Assembly (NCBI GenBank): GCA_030653545.1
Contig: JAURZE010000025.1
Coordinates: 186,001-250,000 of the forward strand
Reading direction: 5' to 3'
Origin: Nitrospira sp.
GTDB lineage: Bacteria; Nitrospirota; Nitrospiria; Nitrospirales; Nitrospiraceae
Length of the DNA stretch: 64,000 bases
In this document: positions 38,084 to 46,968 of the stretch, in pieces
How the letters are laid out: the number at the start of each line of letters is the position of its first letter
Position numbering within the stretch: the first letter of the stretch is position 1
Made by a program: the position numbers and the translations under genes
Notes under the pieces: generated by a model
Databases searched by the model: none
Told to the model about the DNA's origin: nothing
What the model saw: only the letters and a program-made list of their open reading frames with translations

Positions 38084-38701
38084 TCATTCCAGTCTGCGGG
38101 GCGGCATTATTCTGGCCGGTGAGGCGCAGGGGTTCGTCGTAGGATCGCGGAGGGCTACGTCGGCGACCCCGTGCCGCGCATCAAGTTGAATCAGACAACA
38201 GGTGTGCAGCATGGCCTTCAACTGTCGACGGCCCCGTTGTACCCGTGACTTCATGCCGGAGAGGGAGAGGCCCAGCTTGGTGGCGGCGACCTGTTGGGTG
38301 AGCCCGTCTAGCTCGACAAGCCTCAGGGCGTCCCGGTATTCCGGCGCCAGCTGATCCACCATGGGGCGGAGGCAGCTCGCGAGCTGGATGCGAGGCTCGC
38401 CTGGCTCATCCTCCGGCTCTCCCGCCGTCAGCAGAGCTGCAACGTCCGTCGCCAGCCCTGCCGGGAGTTCACGATGCCGGTGTGAAGTCCGGTAATAATC
38501 GATAACCACATGGCGCGTGACGGTGAAGATCCAGGAGACCAGGCGGCGGGGATCCTGCACCTGGTCGATCTTGTCATGGATCTTCAGAAAGACTTCCTGG
38601 AGTAGATCGTCCACCGCCGCATCGTCTGCGACTCGTTTGGCGATGAAGGCGCGCAGTCGCCCGCGCACCTCCATCCAGACGTCTTGTCTATCCTGTGTCA
38701 T
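38084..38701 (-). CDS. ECF RNA polymerase sigma factor, SigZ-like
   Basis: 205 residues. The ATG at 38701 has GGAG eight bases upstream; the ATG at 38707 is too close to it. Region 2 has DDLLQEVFLKIH and SWIFTVTRHVVIDYYR. Region 4 has LAPEYRDALRLVELDGLTQQ and GLSLSGMKSRVQRGRRQL. The C-terminal TCCLIQLDARHGV resembles SigZ-type factors. No anti-sigma gene is adjacent; the next gene in line encodes a secreted protein. An ArsI-like gene lies just upstream on the same strand. Confidence 0.85.
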   Translation of the reverse strand: MTQDRQDVWMEVRGRLRAFIAKRVADDAAVDDLLQEVFLKIHDKIDQVQDPRRLVSWIFTVTRHVVIDYYRTSHRHRELPAGLATDVAALLTAGEPEDEPGEPRIQLASCLRPMVDQLAPEYRDALRLVELDGLTQQVAATKLGLSLSGMKSRVQRGRRQLKAMLHTCCLIQLDARHGVADVALRDPTTNPCASPARIMPPRRLE

Positions 38702-38741
38702 GGTCATGTCTCCGAACGGAGCCCTTCTACGGTACCGCGCA

Positions 38742-39188
38742 TCAAGACGCTGCGCAAGTTGCCGCTCGGGTCGCGCCGGGATGGGCCGGGACGCAGCAGC
38801 CTGTCTGGCTGAGCGGCCCGTCGACGGCTAATTGCTCGTGCACGAGGAAGATTTCCCAGGCATTCCCGTCGGGATCCGTGAACCAGAGTTTGTCCTGTCT
38901 GGCAAAGCAGCAGGCGGTGTTGTCTTCGACTCGCTCCAGCACACCGGCGGTTTGCAACCGCGATTTCCACTGGGCGATCTCTTCGAGCGAATCCACCTCG
39001 ATGCCGAGATGGTCGACCGAACTGATTCTGCCCGTTGACGAGACCAGCGACAAATTCAGCGCCGGGGTTGTCAGGTCGAATTTCGCATAGTCGTCTGACT
39101 GTTTCTGCGGCGACACGCCGAACACCTTCCGATAGAATTCGACCGATGCCGGGACGTGACGAACATCGAGAGAAAGATGCGGTCTCAT
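38742..39188 (-). CDS. ArsI/CadI-type vicinal-oxygen-chelate protein
   Basis: 148 residues from the ATG at 39188 with GGAGG upstream. The VOC fold is seen in MRPHLSLDVRHVPASVEFYRKVFG and DHLGIEVDS. A vicinal cysteine pair (TACCFARQDK) followed by WFTDPDGNAWEIF is the hallmark of ArsI C-As lyases and CadI proteins; the metal ligands are His/His/Glu. Such enzymes demethylate trivalent organoarsenicals. A further Cys pair (GCCVP) lies in the C-terminal tail. No ars operon is present, so cadmium- or arsenic-linked function is inference. Confidence 0.8.
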   Translation of the reverse strand: MRPHLSLDVRHVPASVEFYRKVFGVSPQKQSDDYAKFDLTTPALNLSLVSSTGRISSVDHLGIEVDSLEEIAQWKSRLQTAGVLERVEDNTACCFARQDKLWFTDPDGNAWEIFLVHEQLAVDGPLSQTGCCVPAHPGATRAATCAAS

Positions 39189-39292
39189 GGGAACCTCCTG
39201 GATAAGCGGCAGAAGAGAATTCACCTGCCTATCCCTAGAGACGGAGCATCCGTTGAAAGGACGCAGGATAGGGGAGGGAGCTAGGGAGACCG

Positions 39293-39412
39293 TTATTTAA
39301 AGAGAATTATGACGAGGAGATCGCCGCACGAAGAGGGCAGTTGAAAGACGTCGGTCACTTTCGACTCGAGAGACTTGTCGTGCTGGTTGGAAAAGAACGG
39401 CTCAATCGCCAT
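39293..39412 (-). pseudogene. Truncated, diverged copy of the adjacent small membrane-protein gene
   Basis: A 39-codon reading frame whose start (MAIEPFFSNQHDKSLES) parallels the internal MAAVELFSSNTHDKSMEA segment of the next gene. The C-terminal membrane part has decayed after a few residues. The two DNA segments (about 39370-39412 and 39517-39562) are clearly similar. I read this as the remnant of a tandem duplication. Confidence 0.6.
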
Positions 39413-39419
39413 GCGCGGT

Positions 39420-39629
39420 CTACGGAGTCCGCTTTCGTCTTAGGGCGAGGATCACAATCACGGAGATAATCGCTATCAATGGCCCACCCGCAAAGGCGCC
39501 GGTCATCGCCGCTTCCATGGACTTGTCGTGAGTGTTGGAAGAGAAGAGCTCAACCGCGGCCATCGTCCCGAACAAGCCGACGACGTAACCGAGGATCGCC
39601 GCCAGCAGAGCCACTCCAAAGGTTTTCAT
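39420..39629 (-). CDS. Small two-helix membrane protein
   Basis: 69 residues from the ATG at 39629; a TTG at 39665 would add 12. Two hydrophobic helices (about 4-24 and 48-64) flank a polar loop with SSNTHDKSMEAAMTGAF. The tail is basic (RRKRTP). No family is recognised. A degenerate copy of its middle lies immediately downstream. Confidence 0.55.
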   Translation of the reverse strand: MKTFGVALLAAILGYVVGLFGTMAAVELFSSNTHDKSMEAAMTGAFAGGPLIAIISVIVILALRRKRTP

Positions 39630-39706
39630 GTGGACTAAGTTACGGCGCCAATTAAACAGAGTCAATCGCCGCGCACCGCGAATTCTGGATTTATATTCTT
39701 GGCAGG

Positions 39707-40135
39707 TTATCTGGCCCTAGGCGATATGGGCTCGACAAATAGCGCTGGCGGATGAAGAGGATCGATATGCGCCGGCATAGGTTCACCCGGTAGGAGTAAG
39801 TAGACCGCTCCGCTCGACTCGATCTGGCAGCGAATCTTTGAGGCACTAAATCCCCAGCCCCAATAGTCTCGAGGAACCATGGGCATCTGACTGATGTCAT
39901 ACTCCCATTGGACTTGCCCATCGCTAATTTCTATCTTTCTGCCTAAATGGCCCACTGAAACAACGTCGTTCGATCGGACAGAATAGCTCTCGCTGTGCGT
40001 CACAAGCGTTAAGTCTCTGCTGCTGTGGTTATAGAAAATATATTCGAATTGGGGAACGCAACTTGTGAAACAGAGGAGGACCATCGCACTAAACAATCCG
40101 CCAAGGGTGAAATATTTCTGATAGCCGTTCATCAA
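39707..40135 (-). CDS. Hypothetical lipoprotein
   Basis: 142 residues. The N-terminal hydrophobic stretch ends in LCFTSC, an acceptable lipobox with Cys26. The mature part is beta-rich (FEYIFYNHSSRDLTLVTHSE) and ends in a proline-rich tail. Base composition is more AT-rich than most neighbours, as in the next gene, which hints at recent acquisition. Function unknown. Confidence 0.5.
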   Translation of the reverse strand: MMNGYQKYFTLGGLFSAMVLLCFTSCVPQFEYIFYNHSSRDLTLVTHSESYSVRSNDVVSVGHLGRKIEISDGQVQWEYDISQMPMVPRDYWGWGFSASKIRCQIESSGAVYLLLPGEPMPAHIDPLHPPALFVEPISPRAR

Positions 40136-40177
40136 TTCAACTCGGAATAGATCGCCGCGCGTCGCAAAACGGAGCAG

Positions 40178-40465
40178 TTAGCGGCTCCAAAACGGAATCT
40201 CCTGACTCCATTCTTGACCGTACCACTCGGTCGCTAAGTGTTTAAACTCATCACGAGTAATAGTCTCCCACTCTGAAGAAGAACAAGCCGAGTACTTCGG
40301 ACCAAAGCGTCTGAATGGCCCCTTCCCATAAATTCCCCCTTCAAGATTTCGCGATGCCTTGCATTTGAAATAAGCATGGTCAATCACCTCGTGAGGCGGC
40401 GATGCGCTGCATCCGACTCCGATTATAATTGCAAACACGACACTGTGTAGTGAAAAGGTTTTCAT
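40178..40465 (-). CDS. Small hypothetical lipoprotein
   Basis: 95 residues. The signal segment ends in IIGVGC, a clear lipobox with Cys19. The mature part has two more cysteines (FKCKAS, SACSSSE) that could form a disulfide, and ends in Trp-rich WYGQEWSQEIPFW. No family recognised. AT-rich relative to the window. Confidence 0.5.
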   Translation of the reverse strand: MKTFSLHSVVFAIIIGVGCSASPPHEVIDHAYFKCKASRNLEGGIYGKGPFRRFGPKYSACSSSEWETITRDEFKHLATEWYGQEWSQEIPFWSR

Positions 40466-40581
40466 GGTGTGCTAGTCAACGTTTCAAAGCAGAAGGTGTC
40501 GATTCTCATCGTATTGTATTCAAGTGGGGCGATTCTGCCGGTACGGACGGCTCAGCCAGCAGGGATCGAGGTCTAGTCTTG

Positions 40582-41625
40582 CTAGCGCAGCGAAGCCAGA
40601 TCGATCACGAAGCGAAATCGCACGTCTCCCTTGAGGACCCGTTCGTAGGCGTCGTTGACCTGCTGGACCGGAATCACTTCGACGTCGGACTCGATGTGGT
40701 GTTCCGCGCAGAAGTCGAGCATTTCCTGGGTTTCCCGGATGCCGCCGATCACGGAGCCGGCGATGCTCCTCCGATGCAAAATCAAAGGGAAGGGCTCGAG
40801 CGGCGCCGGCTTCTCCGGTGCACCGACAAGGATCAACGTTCCGTCAGTTTTCAGCAAATCCACTAAAGCATTGTAGTCATGCGGGGCCGAGACGGTATCG
40901 ATAATGAAATCGAAGTGCCGCTGTAGCTTCGTAAAAGTTTCGGGCTGCGAGGTGATCTCAAAGTGATTAGCCCCCAGTCGCAAGGCATCCTGCCGCTTCT
41001 TCTCCGAGGTGCTCAAGACGGTGACTTCGGTGCCGAGTGCCCGCGCGATCTTCACCGCCATGTGGCCCAGTCCGCCCAATCCCACCACCGCGAGCTTGTG
41101 ATACTTGCCGACGCCCCAGTGACGGAGCGGTGAATAGGTCGTGATGCCTGCGCACAGGAGCGGCGCGGCGCCGGCCGGTGAGAGCGCGTCGGGAATCCGC
41201 AACGCATACTGCGCATCGACCACGATCTGAGTGGAGTAGCCGCCCTGGGTGATGTGGCCGGCCTGATCGCGCGCACTGTAGGTGAACAGCATGCCGGCTT
41301 CGCAATATTGCTCCTGCCCTTCCCGACAGGCGGCACAGCTTCGGCAGGAATCGACAAAACAGCCCACGCCGGCCCGGTCGCCTGTCTTGAACGTCTTGAC
41401 CTCTTTCCCAACGCGCGCCACGGTTCCGACGATTTCATGCCCCGGCACCATGGGGAAGAGCGAGCCGCCCCATTCGTCCCGGGCTTGGTGGATGTCGGAG
41501 TGGCAGATGCCGCAATGGGTGATGGTGATCAAAATGTCGTGAGGGCCAACCTCGCGCCGTTCGAATGAGAAGGGAGTCAGCGCCGCTTTGGCGGTCATCG
41601 CAGCGTAGCCTTTGGTCTGTAGCAT
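40582..41625 (-). CDS. Zinc-dependent alcohol dehydrogenase (YahK/AdhA-like)
   Basis: 347 residues from the ATG at 41625, which has AGGAG nine bases upstream. Catalytic zinc ligands are in CGICHSD and GHE. The structural zinc loop is CRSCAACREGQEQYC. The Rossmann motif GLGGLGHMAVKIA and a following serine-rich strand (VLSTSEKK) favour NADPH. It reduces aldehydes to alcohols. It stands alone, divergent from the DUF1800 gene. Confidence 0.9.
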   Translation of the reverse strand: MLQTKGYAAMTAKAALTPFSFERREVGPHDILITITHCGICHSDIHQARDEWGGSLFPMVPGHEIVGTVARVGKEVKTFKTGDRAGVGCFVDSCRSCAACREGQEQYCEAGMLFTYSARDQAGHITQGGYSTQIVVDAQYALRIPDALSPAGAAPLLCAGITTYSPLRHWGVGKYHKLAVVGLGGLGHMAVKIARALGTEVTVLSTSEKKRQDALRLGANHFEITSQPETFTKLQRHFDFIIDTVSAPHDYNALVDLLKTDGTLILVGAPEKPAPLEPFPLILHRRSIAGSVIGGIRETQEMLDFCAEHHIESDVEVIPVQQVNDAYERVLKGDVRFRFVIDLASLR

Positions 41626-41793
41626 AGTAGGTGCTCCTGGTCCTGAAAAATAAGCAGGAGGCACGATGACCTTAGCAAGACGGCATACGGATGCCAACTG
41701 GGAAATGTTCATGAGCTATCGGCCCGTCAACCAGGGAGGTGTTCGTTCGTTGTAAGATGCAGCTGCCTGGTTTGATTTGAAGGAGCGTACGCG

Positions 41794-43122
41794 ATGCCCA
41801 TGACCTTTCAGGACGCGCGGCATCTCTTGGCCCGAACGGGATTCGGCGGGACTCCCGCAGAAATTCGCGAACTGGCCAGGCTCGATCGTGAGGCCGCCGT
41901 TGATCGGCTTCTCGCCGGAGTCGGCACGACAGCCAGGACGAGTCCTCCCTCCCAAGTGCTCAATGCACTGCCGCCGGTCGAGGGGATGAAGGGGTTGAGC
42001 GTTGAGCAGAAGAAGGCGTTTAAACAGGAGCGGCGAGAGGACGCCTTCGAGCTGAAGGGCTGGTGGTATCAGGAATTGCTCACCACGCCGTCCCCCTTGA
42101 CCGAACGCTTGACGCTGTTCTGGCACAACCACTTCACGTCCAGCTTCCACAAGGTGAAATGGCCGGCGCTGCTGTACCATCAGAACGTACTGCTTCGCCA
42201 TCATGCGCTGGGATCATTCCGGGATCTGCTCTTTCAGATTGCGAAGGATCCGGCGATGGTGCTGTATCTGGATACGCAGACCAACCATAAGGATCATCCC
42301 AACGAGAATTTCGCCCGAGAGCTCTTCGAGCTGTTCACGCTCGGGGAAGGGCATTACACCGAGGTCGACATCAAGGAAGCGGCGCGCGCGTTTACCGGCT
42401 GGCATGTTGCCCTGCATCACGGCGGAGGGTTCGCGTTCAACCGGCGTCAGCATGATAGTGGGGTGAAGCATGTGTTGGGGAAGACCGGTGCCTTCGGTGG
42501 TGACGAGATTCTGGCGATCGCGCTTGATCAACCAGCCTGCGCGACGTATGTGACCGCCAAGCTGTGGCGGGAGTTTGTTTCAGATGAGCCGGATGCGCGC
42601 GAGGTCGAGCGGCTTGCAGTGCTGTTTCGGAACAGCGGCTATCAGATCAAGCCGCTCCTGCGCGGGCTGTTGACCCTGCCGCAGTTCTGGGCACCCGAGA
42701 CGCGCGGAGTGCTCGTGAAGTCGCCGGTCGAATTGCTGGTTGGTACCGTCCGCCTCCTGAATCTGCCGATCAAAGACACGACCATACTCGCGAAATATGG
42801 AAAGCGCCTGGGGCAGGATCTCTTCGATCCGCCCAACGTGAAGGGCTGGCCTGGGGGGACTCGCTGGATTACCAGCGCGACCCTGCTGAATCGTTGGCAA
42901 CTCTTACAGCGGGGCCTGCGGGGTGCTGACATGGGCGGACCTATGCATACCCATGCAGGCATGGGAGAGATGCACGGCGCCGCCTGGATTACGGAGGAAG
43001 CGGCGGAGACCGTGCAGGCGGTCTTGGCACCGGTGCCGCCGGTGAATCCGATTCCGACGGGAGAAGACCGATGGCAGATGGTGTTTCATCTGGTGATGGA
43101 TCCGACCTTCCAACTGAAGTAA
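41794..43122 (+). CDS. DUF1800 domain protein
   Basis: 442 residues covering the DUF1800 domain from the start (DARHLLARTGFGGTPAEI) through LFWHNHFTSS, NENFARELFELFTLGEGHY and FDPPNVKGWPGG. The ATG follows AAGGAG. The conserved His/Asn/Glu blocks suggest an enzyme, but none is established. It is followed after 10 bases by a DUF1501 gene, its common partner. A Met/His-rich stretch (MGGPMHTHAGMGEMHG) near residue 380 could bind metal. No clear signal peptide. Confidence 0.88.
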   Translation: MPMTFQDARHLLARTGFGGTPAEIRELARLDREAAVDRLLAGVGTTARTSPPSQVLNALPPVEGMKGLSVEQKKAFKQERREDAFELKGWWYQELLTTPSPLTERLTLFWHNHFTSSFHKVKWPALLYHQNVLLRHHALGSFRDLLFQIAKDPAMVLYLDTQTNHKDHPNENFARELFELFTLGEGHYTEVDIKEAARAFTGWHVALHHGGGFAFNRRQHDSGVKHVLGKTGAFGGDEILAIALDQPACATYVTAKLWREFVSDEPDAREVERLAVLFRNSGYQIKPLLRGLLTLPQFWAPETRGVLVKSPVELLVGTVRLLNLPIKDTTILAKYGKRLGQDLFDPPNVKGWPGGTRWITSATLLNRWQLLQRGLRGADMGGPMHTHAGMGEMHGAAWITEEAAETVQAVLAPVPPVNPIPTGEDRWQMVFHLVMDPTFQLK

Positions 43123-43132
43123 GGGGCGAGCC

Positions 43133-44317
43133 ATGCTTCGTCGAGACTTGTTGAAATTCGTCGCGACGTTGCCACTACTGTGGTTGGCTCCGCGGCCGTT
43201 TGATCTTCTCGCAGCTTCGTCTGCGCCGGTCCGGGGCCGCTGGGATCGCATCCTGATCCTGGTCGAACTGCATGGAGGCAATGACGGCCTCAACACGCTC
43301 GTGCCGTATTCCGACGAACGGTATTATCAGGCCCGTCCTCATCTGGCGATTCCCCGCGAGCGAGTGCTGCAGCTCTCGCCATCGGTCGGTTTGCACTATG
43401 CGCTGGAGCCGCTGATGCCTTTGTGGGAGAAGCAGCAGTTGGCGATTATCCAGGGTGTAGGCTATCCCGATCCGAACCGGTCGCATTTCCGGTCGATCGA
43501 AATATGGGATACGGCCTCGGCCAGCCAGCAAGTACTGGATGAGGGCTGGCTCGCCCGTTTGTTTGAGGCGTATCCGTTGCCAGAGACATTTGCCGCCGAC
43601 GGAATACTGCTTGGCCCGCGGGACGGCGGGCCGTTGAGTGGAAAGACGGTCCGGACGGTCGCGCTGCACGATCCGCAACAGTTTCTTCAGCAGGCCGGTC
43701 ACGTGAAGGCGGTGGAACAATCGAGTACCAACCGCGCGCTGGCTCACATCCTTCAGGTGCAACGGGAACTCACCCATGCAGCAGGCGATCTGGCTGTGCG
43801 CCTGCAACAAGCCCCGCCGTTGCAGGTGCTCTTTCCTCCATCGCCGATCGGACGTCAGCTTGAAACGGCAGCGCAGCTGCTGACGGCTAAGGTGCCGGCG
43901 GCGGTGATGAAAGTCTCGCAGACAGGTTTCGATACCCATGCCGGTCAGTTGGGGCACCATGAGCGGTTGTTGAAGGAGCTGGCCGAAGGTCTGGCAGCGT
44001 TCCGTCAGGCGATGGTTCAAGCCGGGCTCTGGGACCGAGTTTTGCTGATGACCTATTCAGAATTCGGACGGCGGGTTGGTGAGAACGCCAGTGCGGGCAC
44101 GGATCATGGGACTGCGGCTCCGCATCTGTTCCTGGGCGGATCTGTGAAGGGGGGATTGTATGGAAGCATGCCGTCGCTGAACGATCTTCAAGAAGGGGAT
44201 CTGAAATATCGGATCGACTACCGGAGCCTGTATGCCACGGTGATGCGATTGTGGTGGGGGATTCCAGAAACCACGATCGTGGGGCCGGAGTACCAGGCGA
44301 TCAATTGTCTGGCGTGA
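43133..44317 (+). CDS. DUF1501 protein with Tat-type leader
   Basis: 394 residues. The leader MLRRDLLKFVATLPLLWLA has a twin-arginine motif, predicting folded export. The DUF1501 core shows LVELHGGNDGLNTLVPY, NRSHFRSIEIWDTA, TGFDTHAGQLGHHERL and SEFGRRVGENASAGTDHG, blocks shared with sulfatase- and alkaline-phosphatase-like folds. The pair may process an extracellular substrate, but none is known. Its last 17 bases overlap yacG on the opposite strand. Confidence 0.88.
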   Translation: MLRRDLLKFVATLPLLWLAPRPFDLLAASSAPVRGRWDRILILVELHGGNDGLNTLVPYSDERYYQARPHLAIPRERVLQLSPSVGLHYALEPLMPLWEKQQLAIIQGVGYPDPNRSHFRSIEIWDTASASQQVLDEGWLARLFEAYPLPETFAADGILLGPRDGGPLSGKTVRTVALHDPQQFLQQAGHVKAVEQSSTNRALAHILQVQRELTHAAGDLAVRLQQAPPLQVLFPPSPIGRQLETAAQLLTAKVPAAVMKVSQTGFDTHAGQLGHHERLLKELAEGLAAFRQAMVQAGLWDRVLLMTYSEFGRRVGENASAGTDHGTAAPHLFLGGSVKGGLYGSMPSLNDLQEGDLKYRIDYRSLYATVMRLWWGIPETTIVGPEYQAINCLA

Positions 44318-44510
44318 TGGATCCGGTTCGTGATGAGTCCGGGTCCTCGTCTGTCGGGTTGTCCGGATCGATCGTCAGCGGCGTGCCCGGGATACGATAG
44401 CCTCCCGTGGCCCAAGTGCCCAGGTCCGTGAGCTGACAGCGTTCTGAACAGAACGGACGCCAGTGATTGTCTTTCCACTCGGTGGGAGTTCGGCAGACCG
44501 GGCATTTCAT
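44301..44510 (-). CDS. yacG: YacG, zinc-binding DNA gyrase inhibitor
   Basis: 69 residues. The treble-clef zinc site is CPVC (3-6) with a second pair in FCSERCQLTDLG, the family hallmark. It binds GyrB and blocks DNA binding. The gene converges on and overlaps DUF1501 by 17 bases, so the two transcripts are antisense at their ends. Confidence 0.9.
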   Translation of the reverse strand: MKCPVCRTPTEWKDNHWRPFCSERCQLTDLGTWATGGYRIPGTPLTIDPDNPTDEDPDSSRTGSITPDN

Positions 44511-44564
44511 GCCGGAAGTCTACCATTCTCCCGGTCCGGTTGGGCAAGAGGGGCGGGCGCTTCG

Positions 44565-44894
44565 CTAGGAATTTGGCTGAGGCTTGGCGACGTGCAGAAA
44601 ACGTTGCAGGCGGCTGCGATCCAGGTCGGACAGATTCAAGAACTCGACGCCGAATTCACCATGATTGGCCCAGCGGACGGCGGCAGAGTGGACGGTAATC
44701 GGCGAACCCAGGTCGGTGGCCCGAATGAGGAGCCGTACACCTGACCCGGGATTGATCGGGGCCGTGCTGGTCACGGCGCAGCCTCCGGCGGAGATGTCGA
44801 ACATGGTGCCTTCGCTGATCTCGGTCTGATTGGTTGTGGAGAAGAAGACTTGGAGCTCGACAGGAATGCGACGATGCTCGCGGCACTCGATCAT
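44565..44894 (-). CDS. Single-domain PilZ protein
   Basis: 109 residues from the ATG at 44894. The PilZ domain has EHRRIPVELQ (the R-x-x-R region binding c-di-GMP) and DISAGGCAVTS (D-x-S-x-x-G). It probably acts as a cytosolic c-di-GMP receptor. Since the window holds an exopolysaccharide synthase, a link to biofilm control is plausible but 34 kb away. It lies 20 bases after the mlaC remnant. Confidence 0.85.
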   Translation of the reverse strand: MIECREHRRIPVELQVFFSTTNQTEISEGTMFDISAGGCAVTSTAPINPGSGVRLLIRATDLGSPITVHSAAVRWANHGEFGVEFLNLSDLDRSRLQRFLHVAKPQPNS

Positions 44895-44914
44895 GACGGC
44901 CTCCCGGTGGTGGA

Positions 44915-45109
44915 TTAGCGGGTGGAGGGGTGTTCGAAGAACTTTACCGAGACGGCGTTCTGCTTCATCTTCTTGACGAGTCCGACATAGGACACGTCGC
45001 GAATGATGTTTGTGAACTGTGCTCGGTAGTTGCTCACGATGCTGGCTCCATCCACAACCACATCGTAGACCAGCCATTCCTCCGATTGAAGGAATAACCG
45101 AAAATCCAC
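44915..45109 (-). pseudogene. C-terminal fragment of an MlaC/Ttg2D-type lipid-binding protein
   Basis: The readable frame (64 codons from a GTG, open to about 45150) matches the end of MlaC proteins: DFRLF, then EEWLVYDVVVDGASIVSNY, RAQFTNII and a GL-x-K-x-M helix. The usual N-terminal two thirds (about 120-130 residues and the signal peptide) are missing because the glnS stop lies at 45162. No mlaABDEF genes are near. The rest was probably lost in a deletion or rearrangement. Confidence 0.75.
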
Positions 45110-45161
45110 CCGGGCGTTATGTGTGTTGAGGAAGGAGCGGGAGGGGAAGCCCGGACTGGCC

Positions 45162-46862
45162 TTAGCCGGGTTTCTGCGCTTTTTCGAGCTTGGCCCAGGC
45201 GTCTTTCAATGACACGGTTCGATTGAATACGAGGCGGCTCGGTGAGGTGTCCGGGTCGACACAGAAGTAGCCGGTTCGTTCGAACTGAAAGCGCGCGCCT
45301 GCTGGAGCCTCCTTCAGGCTGGGTTCGACCAGGCATCCAGTCAATCGTTCGAGTGACTGCGGGTTGAGCGATTGTGTCCAGTCCTGGTCCGGAGACACTT
45401 TCGCCAGGTCGGTCGTCAATAACGGATTGTACAGGCGCACTTCGGCAGGGACCGCGTGCGCGGCGGACACCCAATGAATGGTCGCTTTGACCTTTCGCTG
45501 TTCCTGGGACGATCCGCTCTTGGTGTCGGGATCGTAGGTGCAGCGCAATTCGGTGATGGCGCCGGTCTGCGGATCTTTCACGACGCCGGTACATTTCACA
45601 ATGTAGGCGTAGCGCAGGCGGACTTCGCGCCCGGGTGCCAGACGAAAGAATTGCTTGGGGGGATCTTCGCGGAAATCATCTTGTTCGATATACAGCACGC
45701 GTGAAAAGGGCACGTGACGGGTCCCCGCTGCGGGGTCTTCCGGATTGTTGACGGCCTCCATGTCTTCGGCCGTTCCCTCGGGATAATTCTCGATGACGAC
45801 TTTGAGCGGGTTCAGGACGGCCATCACGCGCGGCGACCGCTTATTCAAGTCTTCGCGAATGAAAAATTCAAGCAGTTGCATCTCCACGATCGCATCGCGC
45901 TTGGCCACGCCGATGTGGTCGCAAAAGGCGCGAATGGCTTCAGCCGTATAGCCGCGCCGCCGTAATCCCTTGATCGTGGGGATGCGGGGATCGTCCCAGC
46001 CTGCGACCAATTTTTTGGTCACGAGTTCCAGCAACTTGCGTTTACTCATGACGGCGAAAGTCAGGTTCAGCCGGGCGAATTCGATCTGTCTTGGCCGGTG
46101 GACCGCGCCTGATTCTGCGACGACCCAGTCGTACAGCGGGCGGTGATCTTCAAACTCTAAGGTGCAGATCGAATGGGTGATGCCTTCAATGGCGTCTGAC
46201 AGCGGGTGGGCGTAGTCGTAAGCCGGATAGATGCACCACTTGGTTCCGGTCCGGTAGTGGGCGGCATGGCGGATGCGATAGAGCACAGGATCGCGCAGAT
46301 TGATGTTCGGCGAAGCCATGTCGATCTTGGCCCGCAGGACATGCGCGCCGTCGGGGAATTCGCCTGCCCGCATCCGGCGAAAGAGATCCAGATTTTCATC
46401 GACCGGTCTGGTTCGGCACGGGCTATTCTTGCCGGGCTCGGTGAGCGTGCCCCGATATTCGCGCATCTGATCGGCCGTCAGGCTATCGACATAGGCTTTG
46501 CCTTTTTGAATGAGGACTACGGCAAATTCGTAGAGTTGCTCGAAATAGTCCGAGGCGTAAAACTTCTTGCCGTGCCAGTCGAATCCCAGCCAGCGCACGT
46601 CGTCCTGAATGGATTCGACAAATTCCGGATCTTCTGTGGTGGGGTTCGTGTCGTCGAAGCGCAGGTGGCAGACTCCCCCGGGATTTTCGTTGGCGATGCC
46701 GAAATTGAGGCAAATGGATTTCGCATGGCCGATATGGAGATAGCCGTTCGGTTCCGGTGGAAAGCGGGTCACGACGCGGCCGCCGTGCTTGCCGGTGGCT
46801 TGATCTGCAGCCACGATCTCACGAATGAAATCTGATGGTCCTGTGGATGCTGGGTCAGTCAT
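45162..46862 (-). CDS. glnS: Glutaminyl-tRNA synthetase
   Basis: 566 residues, class I. The HIGH motif is in [14 protein letters not shown] and the KMSKS-like motif is VMSKRK. The GlnRS-specific LRFDDTNP and [10 protein letters not shown] are present, and the two C-terminal anticodon-binding barrels follow. It charges tRNA-Gln directly. GlnRS is sporadic in bacteria outside Proteobacteria and was spread by transfer. Both tRNA-Gln genes of the window are likely substrates. Confidence 0.96.
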   Translation of the reverse strand: MTDPASTGPSDFIREIVAADQATGKHGGRVVTRFPPEPNGYLHIGHAKSICLNFGIANENPGGVCHLRFDDTNPTTEDPEFVESIQDDVRWLGFDWHGKKFYASDYFEQLYEFAVVLIQKGKAYVDSLTADQMREYRGTLTEPGKNSPCRTRPVDENLDLFRRMRAGEFPDGAHVLRAKIDMASPNINLRDPVLYRIRHAAHYRTGTKWCIYPAYDYAHPLSDAIEGITHSICTLEFEDHRPLYDWVVAESGAVHRPRQIEFARLNLTFAVMSKRKLLELVTKKLVAGWDDPRIPTIKGLRRRGYTAEAIRAFCDHIGVAKRDAIVEMQLLEFFIREDLNKRSPRVMAVLNPLKVVIENYPEGTAEDMEAVNNPEDPAAGTRHVPFSRVLYIEQDDFREDPPKQFFRLAPGREVRLRYAYIVKCTGVVKDPQTGAITELRCTYDPDTKSGSSQEQRKVKATIHWVSAAHAVPAEVRLYNPLLTTDLAKVSPDQDWTQSLNPQSLERLTGCLVEPSLKEAPAGARFQFERTGYFCVDPDTSPSRLVFNRTVSLKDAWAKLEKAQKPG

Positions 46863-46968
46863 TGGCTTGTCGCTCGTGGTTCAAACAGTTATGCGCAGGG
46901 CAGTTGGATTGCGGCGTAGTTGTACCACAGTCCGGTGTGTACGAGAAACGGGGAGGGGGAGCAGTTGA

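Noticed and set aside
41641-41793. A possible regulatory RNA between the alcohol dehydrogenase and DUF1800 genes
   Set aside because: No hairpin or promoter pair convincing enough was seen.
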